Shown: positions 25,513 to 34,714 of the stretch, piece after piece
How the letters are laid out: each line of letters starts with the position of its first letter
Position numbering within the stretch: position 1 is the first letter of the stretch
NCBI RefSeq assembly: GCF_021191705.1
Contig: NZ_JAIWPU010000005.1
Location: 124,001 to 188,000 of the forward strand
From: Proluteimonas flavola
GTDB lineage: Bacteria > Pseudomonadota > Gammaproteobacteria > Xanthomonadales > Xanthomonadaceae
DNA: 64,000 nt
Direction of reading: 5' to 3'
Made by a program: the position numbers and the translations under genes
Notes under the pieces: generated by a model
What the model was told of the DNA's origin: nothing
Databases searched by the model: none
What the model saw: the letters and a program-made list of their open reading frames with translations, nothing else

Positions 25513-25650
25513 CCAGATCGCGTGTCTCGGCGTTTGCGTAGAACCCCAAAAAAGGCGGTCATCCCCGCGATCGGGCGTTCCGTCGCAAATCCCGGCACGG
25601 ACGGCCTGCCGTGCGCAGCATGGCACCATGCCAATGGACAGGAGATCCGC

Positions 25651-27294
25651 ATGTTGCCGAACGCATTGACCTTCGCCGCGATGCTCGCCGTCAGTGGCGG
25701 CGCGTCCGCGATGACCGACGCCGGACTCGCCGGCATCGTCGATCAGCGCCTGACGGGTGATCGCACCGGCGCGTGCTTCGCCGTCGCGGTGGTCGATGGC
25801 GACACGGTGGCGCGGACCTATCGCTGCGCCGACGGCACGGCGACACCGCGTGTCGGCGCCGACAGCGCGTTCGAGATCGGCTCGGTCAGCAAGACGATGA
25901 CCGCGGCGCTGCTCGCGCAGCTGATCGCCGACGGCCAGGCCTCGCTCGACGATCCGCTGTCGGCATCTCTGCCCGCAGGCACGCCGGTGCCGGACTTCGA
26001 AGGCCAGCCGATCCTGCTGCGCCACGTCGTGACCCACACGTCGGGTCTGCCCGCCTTGCCGGCGCGGATGCAGGTCGCCGACGCCGCCGATCCCTACGCG
26101 GCGCTGACGCCCGAAGCGCTGCTCGCCTCGCTCGGCGACGTGACCCTGGCGCGCGCGCCGGGCGCGCAGTTCGAGTATTCCAACTTCGCCTCGATGCTGC
26201 TGTCGTATGCGGTCGCGCAGCGCGCCGGCCAGCCGTTCGAAGCCCTGATCGACGCGCGCCTGTTCTCGCCGCTCGGCATGCAGGGTGCCTACATCGCGCA
26301 GCGGCCCGATGGCGTGCGCGCGGCGGCCGGACATCTGCCCAACGGCAGCGAGACCCCACCCTGGACGATTCCCGGCGACATGGCCGGCGTCGGCGGCGTG
26401 CGCGCCACGCTCGACGACATGGTGCTTTACGTGCAGGCCCAGTTGGGCCACGCCGACGTTGCGGACGCCGCGCCGGTCCTCGCGGCCTTGCAGGCGAGCC
26501 AGCAGCCGGTCTCGCAACAGTCGCCAATGGCCATGCACTGGATGATCGTGCCGCTGGCCGGTCGCAGCGTGTTGATGCACGAAGGCGGCACGGGTGGATT
26601 CTCGTCGCTGGTCGGCTTCGATCCTGCGCAGAAGCGCGGTGTCGTGATCCTCTCGGACACCGCGCTGACCGCGCTCGGCGGCCTCGGCAGCCTGGGCGTG
26701 CATCTGCTCGATCCGTCGGTGCCGCTGGGCAAGCCGCGCAAGCTCGCGACGCCGCCAGCGGCACTCGTCGACGGACTCGTCGGCACCTGGCGTCTGGGCA
26801 CCGGCCTTCAGATCGAACTGGCGCGCAAGGACGATACGTTGACGATCCATCCCGCCGGACAGCCGGTCTTCGAACTGGGCTACGACGATGCGGGGGATTT
26901 CTTTCCCGTGCAGTTTGACGCGCTGCTGTCGCCGAAGCGCGCAGCGGACGGCAGCTACAGCTTCGTCTGGCACCAGGGCGGCGGTGCGATCCCGGCGACG
27001 CGCGTGACCGACACCGCGCCGGCCGCAGTGCCGGTCGCCGACGTATCGGTCGACGACTACGCCGGCAGCTACACCCTGATGCCGGGCTTCGCATTGAAGG
27101 TCGACGCGGCCGATGGCCGGCTGCGTGCGCAGGCCACCGGGCAGGGCGCGTTCGCGCTCGATGCGACCGGCGCCGACACCTTCGCCGCGCCCGCCTTCGG
27201 GATCGAACTGCGCTTCCGGCGCGGGGCCGATGGCGACGTCGACGCACTCGAGCTGCACCAGGGCGGTCAGGTGCTGCGTGGCCCGCGCGGCTGA
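25651..27294 (+). CDS. Secreted serine hydrolase, class C beta-lactamase fold
   Basis: Penicillin-binding-protein/esterase-type hydrolase of 547 aa. A signal peptide (MLPNALTFAAMLAVSGGASA) precedes the beta-lactamase domain. The nucleophile motif SxxK is SVSK (Ser78-Lys81), YxN is YSN in FEYSNFASML, and the third motif is HEGGTGG in place of KTG. A C-terminal lipocalin-like part of about 170 residues (DUF3471 style) follows. GGAG sits before the ATG. Such proteins may be D-aminopeptidases, esterases or AmpC relatives; activity on beta-lactams cannot be concluded. The LytS-type kinase starts 10 bp after the stop. Confidence 0.87.
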   Translation: MLPNALTFAAMLAVSGGASAMTDAGLAGIVDQRLTGDRTGACFAVAVVDGDTVARTYRCADGTATPRVGADSAFEIGSVSKTMTAALLAQLIADGQASLDDPLSASLPAGTPVPDFEGQPILLRHVVTHTSGLPALPARMQVADAADPYAALTPEALLASLGDVTLARAPGAQFEYSNFASMLLSYAVAQRAGQPFEALIDARLFSPLGMQGAYIAQRPDGVRAAAGHLPNGSETPPWTIPGDMAGVGGVRATLDDMVLYVQAQLGHADVADAAPVLAALQASQQPVSQQSPMAMHWMIVPLAGRSVLMHEGGTGGFSSLVGFDPAQKRGVVILSDTALTALGGLGSLGVHLLDPSVPLGKPRKLATPPAALVDGLVGTWRLGTGLQIELARKDDTLTIHPAGQPVFELGYDDAGDFFPVQFDALLSPKRAADGSYSFVWHQGGGAIPATRVTDTAPAAVPVADVSVDDYAGSYTLMPGFALKVDAADGRLRAQATGQGAFALDATGADTFAAPAFGIELRFRRGADGDVDALELHQGGQVLRGPRG

Positions 27295-27304
27295 GGGCGA
27301 AGCG

Positions 27305-28534
27305 ATGCGCCCGCCCGCCGTGCCGCTGCAACAGCCCCTGCCCGATGAGGTCGTTGTCGGCGGCGATTACCTGTGGACCCGCTATCGCCGCTATCCGGTC
27401 TTCAGCGGCCACTGGCTCGCCGGACGCATGCTGCTGTTCGGCAGCGTGATCCTCGCGTTCGCAGTGCTGACCCTGCTGGCCATGCTGCTCGCGCCGGTCA
27501 GTACGCGCGGCGCACTGACCGCGTCGGGCTACACGTTCGCCGCCTTCATGATGATGACCACCGCCGGTCCGCTGTTCGCGACTGTGTTGCGCCACCTCGG
27601 CCTGTCGCTGCGACGCGAACGGGTGCTGGTGGTGGTCGCGCTGTGCGCGGGCATCGCGGTGTCCTACGGCGTCGACACTTGGGCGAGTACGCGCCTGGAT
27701 GCCTTCATGGTCGCGGAGCTCGGCAGGTCGCCGCTCGACATCGAGGCCGTACGCGCGCAGTACGAGACGACGGCGGCCCGGTCGATGGCGGCTGCGATCC
27801 AGGTCATGACCCTGGCCTTCATCTATGGCCTGCTCGGCGGCGGCGCGGCGCTGCGCGCATATTTCGGCGAACAGCGACGCTTGGCCGACAGCCGGCACCG
27901 CAGCGAACTCGCTGCGCTGCAGGCACAGAAACGCGAGTCCGAACTGCGGCTCGGCGCGCTGCAGGCGCAGGTCGAGCCGCATTTCCTGTTCAACACGCTG
28001 GCCTCGGTCCGCGCACTGGTGCGCCAGGACGCGGCGCGCGCCGAAGCCACGCTCGATGCGCTGGTCGATTACCTGCGCGCGACGATTCCACGCCTGCGCG
28101 ATGGCGAGGCGGCGTTGCGCTCGACGCTCGGCGAACAGCTCGACCTGTGTGCGCGCTATCTGGAACTGATGCGCCTGCGCACCGCCGACCGCCTGCGCTA
28201 CGACATCGAGGCCGACGCCACGCTGCGCGCGTTGCCGTATCCGCCGCTGCTGCTGATCACTCTGGTCGAGAACGCGATCAAGCACGGCATCGAGCCGAAG
28301 CCGGGCGCGGGACGCATCACTATTCGTGCATGGGCGGTGGACCGCGCATTGCATGTATCGGTCAGCGACGACGGGTCCGGCCTGCAGCCGGGTGTCGGCG
28401 GCGGCATGGGGCTGGCGAACGTGCGCGATCAACTGGCGACCCGGTTCGGTCCGCATGCGTCGCTACGCCTGACCGGCGCGGCAGGCGGCGGCGCGCAGGC
28501 CGAGATCCGCACGCCGATGGACATGCCCGCATGA
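27305..28534 (+). CDS. LytS/AlgZ-type sensor histidine kinase
   Basis: Membrane sensor kinase, 409 aa. Four hydrophobic helices occupy the first 190 residues, then a coiled linker and the His_kinase motif QVEPHFLFNTLASVRALV with the phospho-His. The ATPase shows TLVENAIKHGIEP and SDDGSGL with GMGLANVRDQL. This is the PF06580 group, which always pairs with LytTR regulators. The stop overlaps the start of the regulator as ATGA. Its place 10 bp after the serine hydrolase suggests one transcript, though a functional link is inference. Confidence 0.92.
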   Translation: MRPPAVPLQQPLPDEVVVGGDYLWTRYRRYPVFSGHWLAGRMLLFGSVILAFAVLTLLAMLLAPVSTRGALTASGYTFAAFMMMTTAGPLFATVLRHLGLSLRRERVLVVVALCAGIAVSYGVDTWASTRLDAFMVAELGRSPLDIEAVRAQYETTAARSMAAAIQVMTLAFIYGLLGGGAALRAYFGEQRRLADSRHRSELAALQAQKRESELRLGALQAQVEPHFLFNTLASVRALVRQDAARAEATLDALVDYLRATIPRLRDGEAALRSTLGEQLDLCARYLELMRLRTADRLRYDIEADATLRALPYPPLLLITLVENAIKHGIEPKPGAGRITIRAWAVDRALHVSVSDDGSGLQPGVGGGMGLANVRDQLATRFGPHASLRLTGAAGGGAQAEIRTPMDMPA

Positions 28535-29298
28535 ACGAGGCCGCCGTCACCGCATTGATCGCCGAGGACGAGGCCCCGCAGCGTGCGGCGCTGCTGGACA
28601 TGCTCGAATCCGCCTGGCCGGCACTGGAGGTCGTCGCCGCCTGCGAGGACGGCATCGCCGCGCTGCAGGCCGCGGCCGAACATCGGCCCCGGGTCGCGTT
28701 CCTCGACATCCGCATGCCCGGCGTCGGCGGACTCGACGTCGCACGCGCGGTCGCGGCCGGTGGCGGGCTGGTGGTGTTCACCACCGCCTACGACGAATAC
28801 GCCATCCGCGCGTTCGAGGCCGGCGCGGTCGACTACCTGCTCAAGCCGGTCGCCGCGGCGCGGCTGCGCGTCGCGGTCGAACGCCTGCAGGCGCGTCTGC
28901 GACAGCCGGCCGCCGGGGATCTGCAGGCGCTGGTCGAGGATCTCGAAACGCGCCTGCGTCCGCAGGGCGAACGCCAGATCCGCTGGATCAGCGCGAGCAT
29001 CGGTGACAGCGTGCGCATGATCGGCATCGACGAGGTGCTGTTCTTCCAGGCGCAGGACAAGTACGTGCGCGTGGTCACTGCCGACGGCGAGGCGCTGATC
29101 CGCACGCCGGTCAAGGACCTGCTCGCCGGGCTCGACCCGGACATGTTCTGGCAGGTGCATCGCGGCACCGTGGTCCGTGTGTCGACGATCGACCGCGTGC
29201 GCCGCGACGAGCTCGGCAAGGCGCGGATCGAACTGCGCGGGCATCGGGAGTCGTTGCCGGTGAGTGCGGCGTTCGTGCACCGGTTCCGGGGAATGTAG
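28531..29298 (+). CDS. LytTR-family response regulator
   Basis: DNA-binding regulator, 255 aa. The receiver domain has IAEDEAPQR, phosphoacceptor AFLDIRMPGVGG and KPVAAARL with the conserved Lys. The LytTR DNA-binding domain at the C-terminus contains VLFFQAQDKYVRVVTADGE, MFWQVHRGTVVRV and the terminal FRGM. Partner of the upstream kinase by ATGA overlap. In this family the targets are often cell-envelope, exopolysaccharide or membrane-transport genes. Confidence 0.94.
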   Translation: MNEAAVTALIAEDEAPQRAALLDMLESAWPALEVVAACEDGIAALQAAAEHRPRVAFLDIRMPGVGGLDVARAVAAGGGLVVFTTAYDEYAIRAFEAGAVDYLLKPVAAARLRVAVERLQARLRQPAAGDLQALVEDLETRLRPQGERQIRWISASIGDSVRMIGIDEVLFFQAQDKYVRVVTADGEALIRTPVKDLLAGLDPDMFWQVHRGTVVRVSTIDRVRRDELGKARIELRGHRESLPVSAAFVHRFRGM

Positions 29299-29345
29299 GG
29301 CGCGCGACGGGGCGATGGCCTTGATGCGCGAGATGACCTTTCGCT

Positions 29346-29436
29346 CGTCATTCCGGCGAAAGCCGGAATCCAGCGACTTGGCTCATCGCCATCTCTCCAG
29401 TGAAGACACTGGATTCCGGCTTTCGCCGGAATGACG
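29346..29436. repeat. Inverted-pair repeat of the CATTCCGG family
   Basis: Two perfect 28-bp arms (29346-29373 and 29409-29436) in inverted orientation surround a 35-bp spacer. Each arm is itself a hairpin: CATTCCGGC-GAA-AGCCGGAAT. The same core appears at 1409-1434 and, diverged, at 36545-36662. No coding capacity. It can also serve as a terminator for the LytTR gene. Confidence 0.85.
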
Positions 29437-29533
29437 GGGCTCAGAGAGATCGCCTTTGGGACAGTGGCGCCCCTGTGTCCAACGCGCCCCGACAGCCCGC
29501 CCGCTATCCTGTGCATCCACACAGGAGTCGCGC

Positions 29534-30706
29534 ATGCAGGTCGATATCGCCATCGTCGGGGCCGGGCCGGTCGGGTTGTGCTTCGCGCGCGCGCTGGCGG
29601 GCAGCGGGTTGAAGGTCGCGCTGTTCGAACGTCAACCCCACGCCGCCATTGCGCAGCCGGCATTCGACGGACGCGAGATCGCGTTGACGCATGCCTCGCG
29701 CGACATCCTCGAGCGCCTCGGCCTGTGGGCGCGGTTCGAGCCGGCCGACATCTCCGAACTCCGCGACGCGCGCATTCTCGACGGCGAACGCACGGACGGA
29801 CTCACGATCACCGCACGCGACGGACGCAGCGCGCAGCTCGGCTGGCTGGTGCCCAACCAGCGCATCCGGCAGGCCGCGTTCGACGCGGTCGCGGGCGCTG
29901 CCGGCATCACCGTGCATGGCGATGCCGCGGTGCGCGATGTCGTCCAGCACGCGAACGGCGTGACGCTGTCGCTCGACGACGGCCGGACGGTCGGGACGCG
30001 TCTGCTCATCGCCGCCGACAGCCGGTTCTCGGCGGTGCGGCGCATGCTCGGCATCGGCGCGCGCACGCGCGATTTCGGCATGCGCATGCTGGTGTGCCGG
30101 GTCGCGCACACGCGGCCGCACCATCACGCCGCGTGGGAGTGGTTCGACCAGGGCCAGACGCTCGCCCTGCTGCCGCTCAACGGCGACCGTGCCTCGGTGG
30201 TGCTGACGCTGCCGCCGCAGCAGATGGCCGAGGTGGAAGCGCTCGACGATGCCGCGTTCGCCGCCGACATGCAGCAGCGCTTCCGCGACCGGCTCGGCAC
30301 GATGACGACGATCGGCACGCGGCATGTCTATCCGCTGGTCGGCGTGTACGCGGATCGTTTCGTCGCCGGGCGCGCTGCGCTGCTGGGCGATGCCGCCGTC
30401 GGCATGCATCCGGTCACCGCGCACGGCTTCAATCTCGGCCTGCAGGGCGCGGACCGGCTGGCGCAAGCGATCCGCGAGTCTCACGCGGCCGGCCGCGACA
30501 TTGCTGGTACCGGACTGCTGGAGCGCTGGGCACGTGCGCACCGCGCAGCGAGCTGGCCGCTGTACGCGGCCACCGGCCTGGTCGCGAGCCTCTATACCGA
30601 CGACCGCGCGCCAGCACGATTGCTGCGTGGCGCGACGCTGCGCATCGCCCAGCGCATCGCGCCGTTCCGGCGGATGATCGCCGGGCATCTCACGCAGGCG
30701 CGCTGA
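29534..30706 (+). CDS. FAD-dependent ubiquinone-pathway hydroxylase, UbiH/UbiM type
   Basis: Class A flavin monooxygenase that hydroxylates the ring of a ubiquinone precursor. It has 390 aa. The N-terminus carries the dinucleotide-binding IVGAGPVGLCFARALAGSG, then the family fingerprint FDGREIALTHASRDIL and the second FAD motif LLGDAAVGMHPVTAHGFNLG. The FDGREIALTH spelling and compact length resemble UbiM more than UbiH or UbiF; substrate position on the ring cannot be fixed from sequence. AGGAG precedes the ATG, and a TATCCT -10-like box lies near 29503. A REPIN follows the stop. Confidence 0.85.
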   Translation: MQVDIAIVGAGPVGLCFARALAGSGLKVALFERQPHAAIAQPAFDGREIALTHASRDILERLGLWARFEPADISELRDARILDGERTDGLTITARDGRSAQLGWLVPNQRIRQAAFDAVAGAAGITVHGDAAVRDVVQHANGVTLSLDDGRTVGTRLLIAADSRFSAVRRMLGIGARTRDFGMRMLVCRVAHTRPHHHAAWEWFDQGQTLALLPLNGDRASVVLTLPPQQMAEVEALDDAAFAADMQQRFRDRLGTMTTIGTRHVYPLVGVYADRFVAGRAALLGDAAVGMHPVTAHGFNLGLQGADRLAQAIRESHAAGRDIAGTGLLERWARAHRAASWPLYAATGLVASLYTDDRAPARLLRGATLRIAQRIAPFRRMIAGHLTQAR

Positions 30707-30711
30707 AGGGC

Positions 30712-30783
30712 CTGCAGGCGCGGCCCATGGCCGCGAAAGGGTTTTCCGGGAACTGCTCATCGCGGCCAAGGCCGCTCCTACAG
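30712..30783. repeat. REPIN-like doublet, copy 4 (diverged)
   Basis: GCGGCCCATGGCCGCGAA and TCGCGGCCAAGGCCGCTCCT face each other around a spacer with TTCCGGGAAC. It fills the gap between convergent genes. The ogt stop codon (30778-30780) and its final Leu codon lie within the repeat. Confidence 0.8.
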
Positions 30784-31293
30784 GAGGCGGTCCACCCGCG
30801 GCCATGCGCCTTCGAGCGTCAGCAGGAACTGCTTGTTCGGCAGGCCGCCGCCGAAGCCGGTGAGCGCGCCGCTGGCGCCGATGACGCGGTGGCAGGGCAC
30901 GACGATCGACAGTGGGTTGCGGCCGTTCGCGGCGCCGACCGCGCGGCTGGCGCCAGGCTTGCCGAGCATGCGGGCGAGTTCGACGTAGCTGGCGGTCTTG
31001 CCGTAGGGAATGCGGGTCAGCGCGTCCCAGACCTGTTTCTGGAACGGCGTGCCGCGCGCGGCGAACGGCAGGTCGAAGGTCCGGCGTGTGCCGGCGAAGT
31101 ATTCGCCAAGCTGTCGCGCGGTCGCGTCGAGCACCGGATGCGCACCGTCGCGCCAACCGTCGCCGCGCGGCACTGGATGCCGGTGCCCGGCGAACTCCAC
31201 CGCGTGCAGGCCTGCATCGGATGCAGCGAGGAACAGCGGGCCGACCGGACTGTCGATGGTGCGGGTGTGGACCGTGATCGTGACTGGACTCAT
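30778..31293 (-). CDS. ogt: Methylated-DNA--protein-cysteine methyltransferase
   Basis: Suicide DNA-repair enzyme that removes O6-alkyl groups from guanine onto its own Cys. It has 171 aa. The active site is VVPCHRVIGASGALTGFGGG, preceded by the winged helix FQKQVWDALTRIPYGKTASY and the Arg-containing GASRAVGAANGRNPL. The start codon overlaps the stop of the Ada-AlkA fusion as ATGA, so the two alkylation-repair genes form an operon. The last codon and stop lie in a REPIN-like repeat. Confidence 0.95.
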   Translation of the reverse strand: MSPVTITVHTRTIDSPVGPLFLAASDAGLHAVEFAGHRHPVPRGDGWRDGAHPVLDATARQLGEYFAGTRRTFDLPFAARGTPFQKQVWDALTRIPYGKTASYVELARMLGKPGASRAVGAANGRNPLSIVVPCHRVIGASGALTGFGGGLPNKQFLLTLEGAWPRVDRLL

Positions 31294-32837
31294 GGCGATG
31301 GACTCCGGGTGGCACGGGCGCGCGGACGCGTCGACGGCGCGGTGCGCGCGGGCATGGACGCGGACGCCTCGCGCCACAGATGGAAGACCGCATAGCCGCG
31401 CCATGGGCGCCAGGCGTCGGCATGCGCGTGAAGCGCCTTCGCGGTCATGCGGGCGCCGTCGCCGGGCAGGGTCTTCTGCAGCACGAGATCCTCGGCAGGG
31501 AACGCATCGGGATGACCGAGCGCACGCAACGCAATGTACTGCGCGGTCCACGGGCCGATGCCGGGCAGGGCGACCCAGCGGGCGACGAAGTCGTCGAGCG
31601 TGCGTGCCCGATCGAAATCCACGCGGCCGTCGCCCAGCGCGGCGGCGATGCCGCGGATCGTCGCGATGCGGCTGCCGATCAGGCCGAGGCCGTCGAAGTC
31701 GGCATCGACGAGTTGTTCCGGCGTCGGAAACAGATGCGCGAAGCCCTGCGCGGCGAAGGTCTCCGGCAGCGGCGTGCCGAAGCGCTGCGACAGCCGCACC
31801 GTCAGTGTGCGCGCGGCGGCGACGCTGACCTGCTGGCCGATCACCGCGCGCACCGCGATCTCGAAGCCGTCCCAGCCGCTGGGCAGGCGCAGGCCGGGGC
31901 GCTTGCGCAGCAGCGGCGCCAGCCGCGCGTCGTGGCCGAGATGCGCGGCGATCGTGCCCGGATCCGCGTCGAGATCGAACATGCGGCGCACGCGCTGCAC
32001 GGCGTCCTGCAGTCGCGACGGCGGGCAGCCGTGCAGTTGCAGGCGCAGCGCCGCCGGCGCCGCATCGCCGCGGGTGCCCGGCCAGGCATCGACGCGCAGC
32101 CAGCCGGGCGCGTCCGCATCGCCGATCACGCGGGTGTAGGCGGTCTCGTCGACGACCTCGATGCCCGGCAGCGCCCGGCCACGCAGGAAGTCGAGCATCG
32201 CCGGCAGGTCATAGGGCGGCCGGTAGCCGAGGCGCAGCGTCAGCGCATCGCCGGTCGATTCGCGCGGCGCCTTGCGCAGGTCGCGCGGCGGCATGCGGTA
32301 GGCGTCCTGGAACACCGCGTTGAAGCGCCGCACGCTGTTGAAGCCGGCCGCGAGCGCGACCCCGGTGATCGGCAGCGCCGTTTCGGTCAGCAACTGCTTG
32401 GCGAAGAGCAGGCGCCGCGTGCCGTGCACGCCGACCGGCGCGGCGCCGAGACGCTCGACGAACAGCCGCCGCAGTTGGCGTTCGCCGATGTGCAGGCGCT
32501 GCGCCAGGTCCGCCAGCGGCGCTTCGTTCAGGGCGCCCTGTTCGATCAGCGCGAGTGCACGCGCGACGATGTCGTCGCCGCGATGCCAGTGGCCGTCCGA
32601 CGGCGCGAGTTCCGGCCGGCAGCGCAGGCAGGGGCGGAAACCCGCGGCTTCGGCCGCAGCTGCGTTCGGGTAGTAGACGACATTGGCGGCTTTCGGCGCG
32701 GGCGCCGGGCAGACCGGGCGGCAGTAGATGCCGGTCGTGCGCACCGCGGTGAAGAACAGCCCATCGAAGCGCGCATCCCGGCTCAGGCGCGCCTGTTCGC
32801 AGACGGCGGTGTCGGGGAGGGCGGGAGGGGGCGACAT
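31290..32837 (-). CDS. Ada-AlkA fusion: regulator/DNA-3-methyladenine glycosylase
   Basis: Multidomain alkylation-repair protein, 515 aa. Residues 1-80 form the Ada zinc domain, with FFTAVRTTGIYCRPVCPAP and FRPCLRCRPE (four Cys, including the methyl-accepting type). An AraC-type helix-turn-helix follows (LADLAQRLHIGERQLRRLF). An AlkA-N domain comes next, and the helix-hairpin-helix glycosylase domain shows IGQQVSVAAARTL, LPGIGPWTAQYIALRALG and DAFPAEDL with the catalytic Asp. It probably both senses methylation and excises alkylated bases. Ogt follows with a 4-nt overlap. Confidence 0.93.
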   Translation of the reverse strand: MSPPPALPDTAVCEQARLSRDARFDGLFFTAVRTTGIYCRPVCPAPAPKAANVVYYPNAAAAEAAGFRPCLRCRPELAPSDGHWHRGDDIVARALALIEQGALNEAPLADLAQRLHIGERQLRRLFVERLGAAPVGVHGTRRLLFAKQLLTETALPITGVALAAGFNSVRRFNAVFQDAYRMPPRDLRKAPRESTGDALTLRLGYRPPYDLPAMLDFLRGRALPGIEVVDETAYTRVIGDADAPGWLRVDAWPGTRGDAAPAALRLQLHGCPPSRLQDAVQRVRRMFDLDADPGTIAAHLGHDARLAPLLRKRPGLRLPSGWDGFEIAVRAVIGQQVSVAAARTLTVRLSQRFGTPLPETFAAQGFAHLFPTPEQLVDADFDGLGLIGSRIATIRGIAAALGDGRVDFDRARTLDDFVARWVALPGIGPWTAQYIALRALGHPDAFPAEDLVLQKTLPGDGARMTAKALHAHADAWRPWRGYAVFHLWREASASMPARTAPSTRPRARATRSPSP

Positions 32838-32904
32838 GCCAGCAGACTAGCACCGGCCGATGGGCAGGACTGGCCGTTTTCGGACATGGATGTCGCATCG
32901 AGTC

Positions 32905-34182
32905 TCAGCGCGCAGGCTCGCGCAACGCCGGCACCAGGGTCTCTGCATTCCCATCGTTCTGCGCCGGCGTCACCCCGATCAGCCGCGCGAGCATCGGATA
33001 CAGGTCGACGTTGTCGAACCCGTCCAGCGTCACGCCGCGGCGGAACGCCGGTCCGTGCGCGATGAACACCGCGCGCATTTCCGGCAGCCCGGGGTCGTAG
33101 CCGTGCGAGCCGCGGGCGTGCGTCGGGCGCCGTGCCAGCGCATCGCGCGGCACCGCATCCCAGCCCATGTGCATCTGGCAGACGATCGGCGGCACGCGCG
33201 GGTGGGTGCCGAACTGCCAGCGCGCCGGCATCTCGCCCTTGCGCCAGCAGTCGTACTGCGCGTGCGCGCCGAGCAGCTTGCGTTCCACCTGCGCTTCGAA
33301 GCCTGCATTGGGCACGATGCCGATCACCTGGCCGGTCGAGGTCACGCGCGCCTCTTCCATCGTGACCATGTCCTCGACCGCGATCGCCTGGCCCGGCGGC
33401 ACTTCGGCCATGCCGTGGTCGGACACCACCACCAGGTTCACGCGGTCCTGCAGGCCGCGCGTGCGCAGGCGGTCGACCAGTCGGCCCAGCGCCGCGTCGA
33501 CCGCCTGCAGCGCAGCGTGCAGCTGCGGAGAATCCGGGCCGTAATCGTGGCCGGCCGAGTCGGTGTGTTCGAAATACAGCGTCGCGAACGCGGGACGCGT
33601 CGCCGCGGGTTCCGACAGCCAGTCGAGCACCGTGTCCACGCGCGTGCCGAGCGGACGCGTGTCGTCGAAGGGATACCAGCGTGTCGGGCGCACGCCGTGC
33701 ACCGGGGCTTCGCTGCCCGGCCACGACAGCGTCGCGGTGCGCAGCCCGGCGTTCTCGGCCGTTACCCACAGCGGCTCGCCGTCGCCGTACCAGGCGCCGT
33801 TGCCGACCGCCTCGCGGTCCCACAGGCGGAAGTCGCCGAGCGTCGGATCCACCATCGCATTGTGGATCAGGCCGTGCCGGTCGGGGCGCAGTCCGGTGAC
33901 CAGGGTGTAGTGGTTCGGGAAGGTCAGCGAGGGGTATGAGGGCCGCATCCAGGCCTGCACGCCGTCGCGCGCCAGCGCATCGAGATGCGGCGTTTCGCCG
34001 CGGCCGAGATAGTCGGGGCGCAGGCCGTCGAGCGAGACCAGCAGGAGCGTCGGGCGCGCATCCGCGACGCGCGCCGGGGGATTCGCAAGGGCGGATTCGG
34101 GCGACGGCCCGACCGTGGCACAGGCGGTCAGCAGCAACAGCGGGAGCAGCGCACGCGCGCGCAGACAGTTCGATCGGGGCAT
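32905..34182 (-). CDS. Ectonucleotide pyrophosphatase/phosphodiesterase (NPP) lipoprotein
   Basis: Alkaline-phosphatase-superfamily phosphodiesterase, about 425 aa, exported by a lipoprotein signal (LLPLLLLTAC lipobox). Zinc-binding and nucleophile motifs are LLLVSLDGLRPDYL, PSLTFPNHYTLVTG (nucleophile Thr), EHTDSAGHDYGP and VVSDHGMAEV; a late GSHGYDP supplies the final metal His. The family includes the biochemically and structurally studied Xanthomonas NPP, which cleaves nucleotide and phosphodiester substrates. An upstream in-frame ATG (34206) exists, but 34182 gives the better signal. Its physiological substrate is unknown. Confidence 0.9.
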   Translation of the reverse strand: MPRSNCLRARALLPLLLLTACATVGPSPESALANPPARVADARPTLLLVSLDGLRPDYLGRGETPHLDALARDGVQAWMRPSYPSLTFPNHYTLVTGLRPDRHGLIHNAMVDPTLGDFRLWDREAVGNGAWYGDGEPLWVTAENAGLRTATLSWPGSEAPVHGVRPTRWYPFDDTRPLGTRVDTVLDWLSEPAATRPAFATLYFEHTDSAGHDYGPDSPQLHAALQAVDAALGRLVDRLRTRGLQDRVNLVVVSDHGMAEVPPGQAIAVEDMVTMEEARVTSTGQVIGIVPNAGFEAQVERKLLGAHAQYDCWRKGEMPARWQFGTHPRVPPIVCQMHMGWDAVPRDALARRPTHARGSHGYDPGLPEMRAVFIAHGPAFRRGVTLDGFDNVDLYPMLARLIGVTPAQNDGNAETLVPALREPAR

Positions 34183-34343
34183 CCGTACAGGATACCGGCG
34201 CGACATGACGCATCGCAGTCAGCCGCATGAAGCGATGCACAACGCTGTCGACACGATGGCTGGACATTCATCGCCCGCAGACCACGCCGCGGCGCATCGC
34301 GCGTATCGTGTCGCCACCGATGGACTGCACCGGGAGGTGCGTG

Positions 34344-34661
34344 ATGAAGCATGCATGGTGGACGGCGGCGATCTTCGCCGGCCTCGCGTTCGGTGCGGTT
34401 TCCCAGGTCGCACACGCGCAGCAGCAGGAAGAGGAAGAAGAAGCCGTGCGTGAGCGCGGCCAGCGCGCCAGCGCGTCGGATCGCTTCTGCATCCGCGAGA
34501 CCGGCTCGCGTGTGACCGCAGCGCGCAACGCCCGCTCCAGGCGCGCCGAGCAGGAATGCGTCAACGCAGGCGGTCGGGTCTACACGCGCGAAGACATCGA
34601 TCGCACCGGTTCGGCCGATATCAAGGACGCACTGCGCAGGCTCGATCCTTCGATCTTCTGA
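34344..34661 (+). CDS. Small secreted protein with plug-like C-terminus
   Basis: 105 aa. A clear signal peptide (about residues 1-25, cut after VAHA) is followed by an acidic QQQEEEEE stretch, a basic helical part with two Cys (FCIRETG and QECVNAGG), and a C-terminal [20 protein letters not shown]. That last segment resembles the first strand and helix of TonB-receptor plug domains, without the rest of the plug. GGGAGG sits 8 nt before the ATG. A terminator follows. The function is unknown; the plug resemblance is my reading, not a search result. Confidence 0.75.
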   Translation: MKHAWWTAAIFAGLAFGAVSQVAHAQQQEEEEEAVRERGQRASASDRFCIRETGSRVTAARNARSRRAEQECVNAGGRVYTREDIDRTGSADIKDALRRLDPSIF

Positions 34662-34682
34662 GCCGTTCGAACGCTGCACTTC

Positions 34683-34713
34683 GAACGCCCGGCTTGCGCC
34701 GGGCGTTCCAGTT
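34683..34713 (+). terminator. Rho-independent terminator
   Basis: Stem GAACGCCCGGC / GCCGGGCGTTC (34683-34708), loop TTGC, then CAGTTT. It lies 22 bp after the small secreted protein gene and just before a REPIN. Confidence 0.75.
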
Positions 34714-34714
34714 T

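Noticed and set aside
25651-27294. AmpC beta-lactamase calling
   Set aside because: The SxxK and YxN motifs fit the fold, but the KTG box is HEGG and a DUF3471-like tail is present, so an esterase or peptidase is at least as likely.
29346-29436. An insertion sequence
   Set aside because: The 28-bp inverted arms enclose only 35 bp, with no transposase. It is a short repeat unit.
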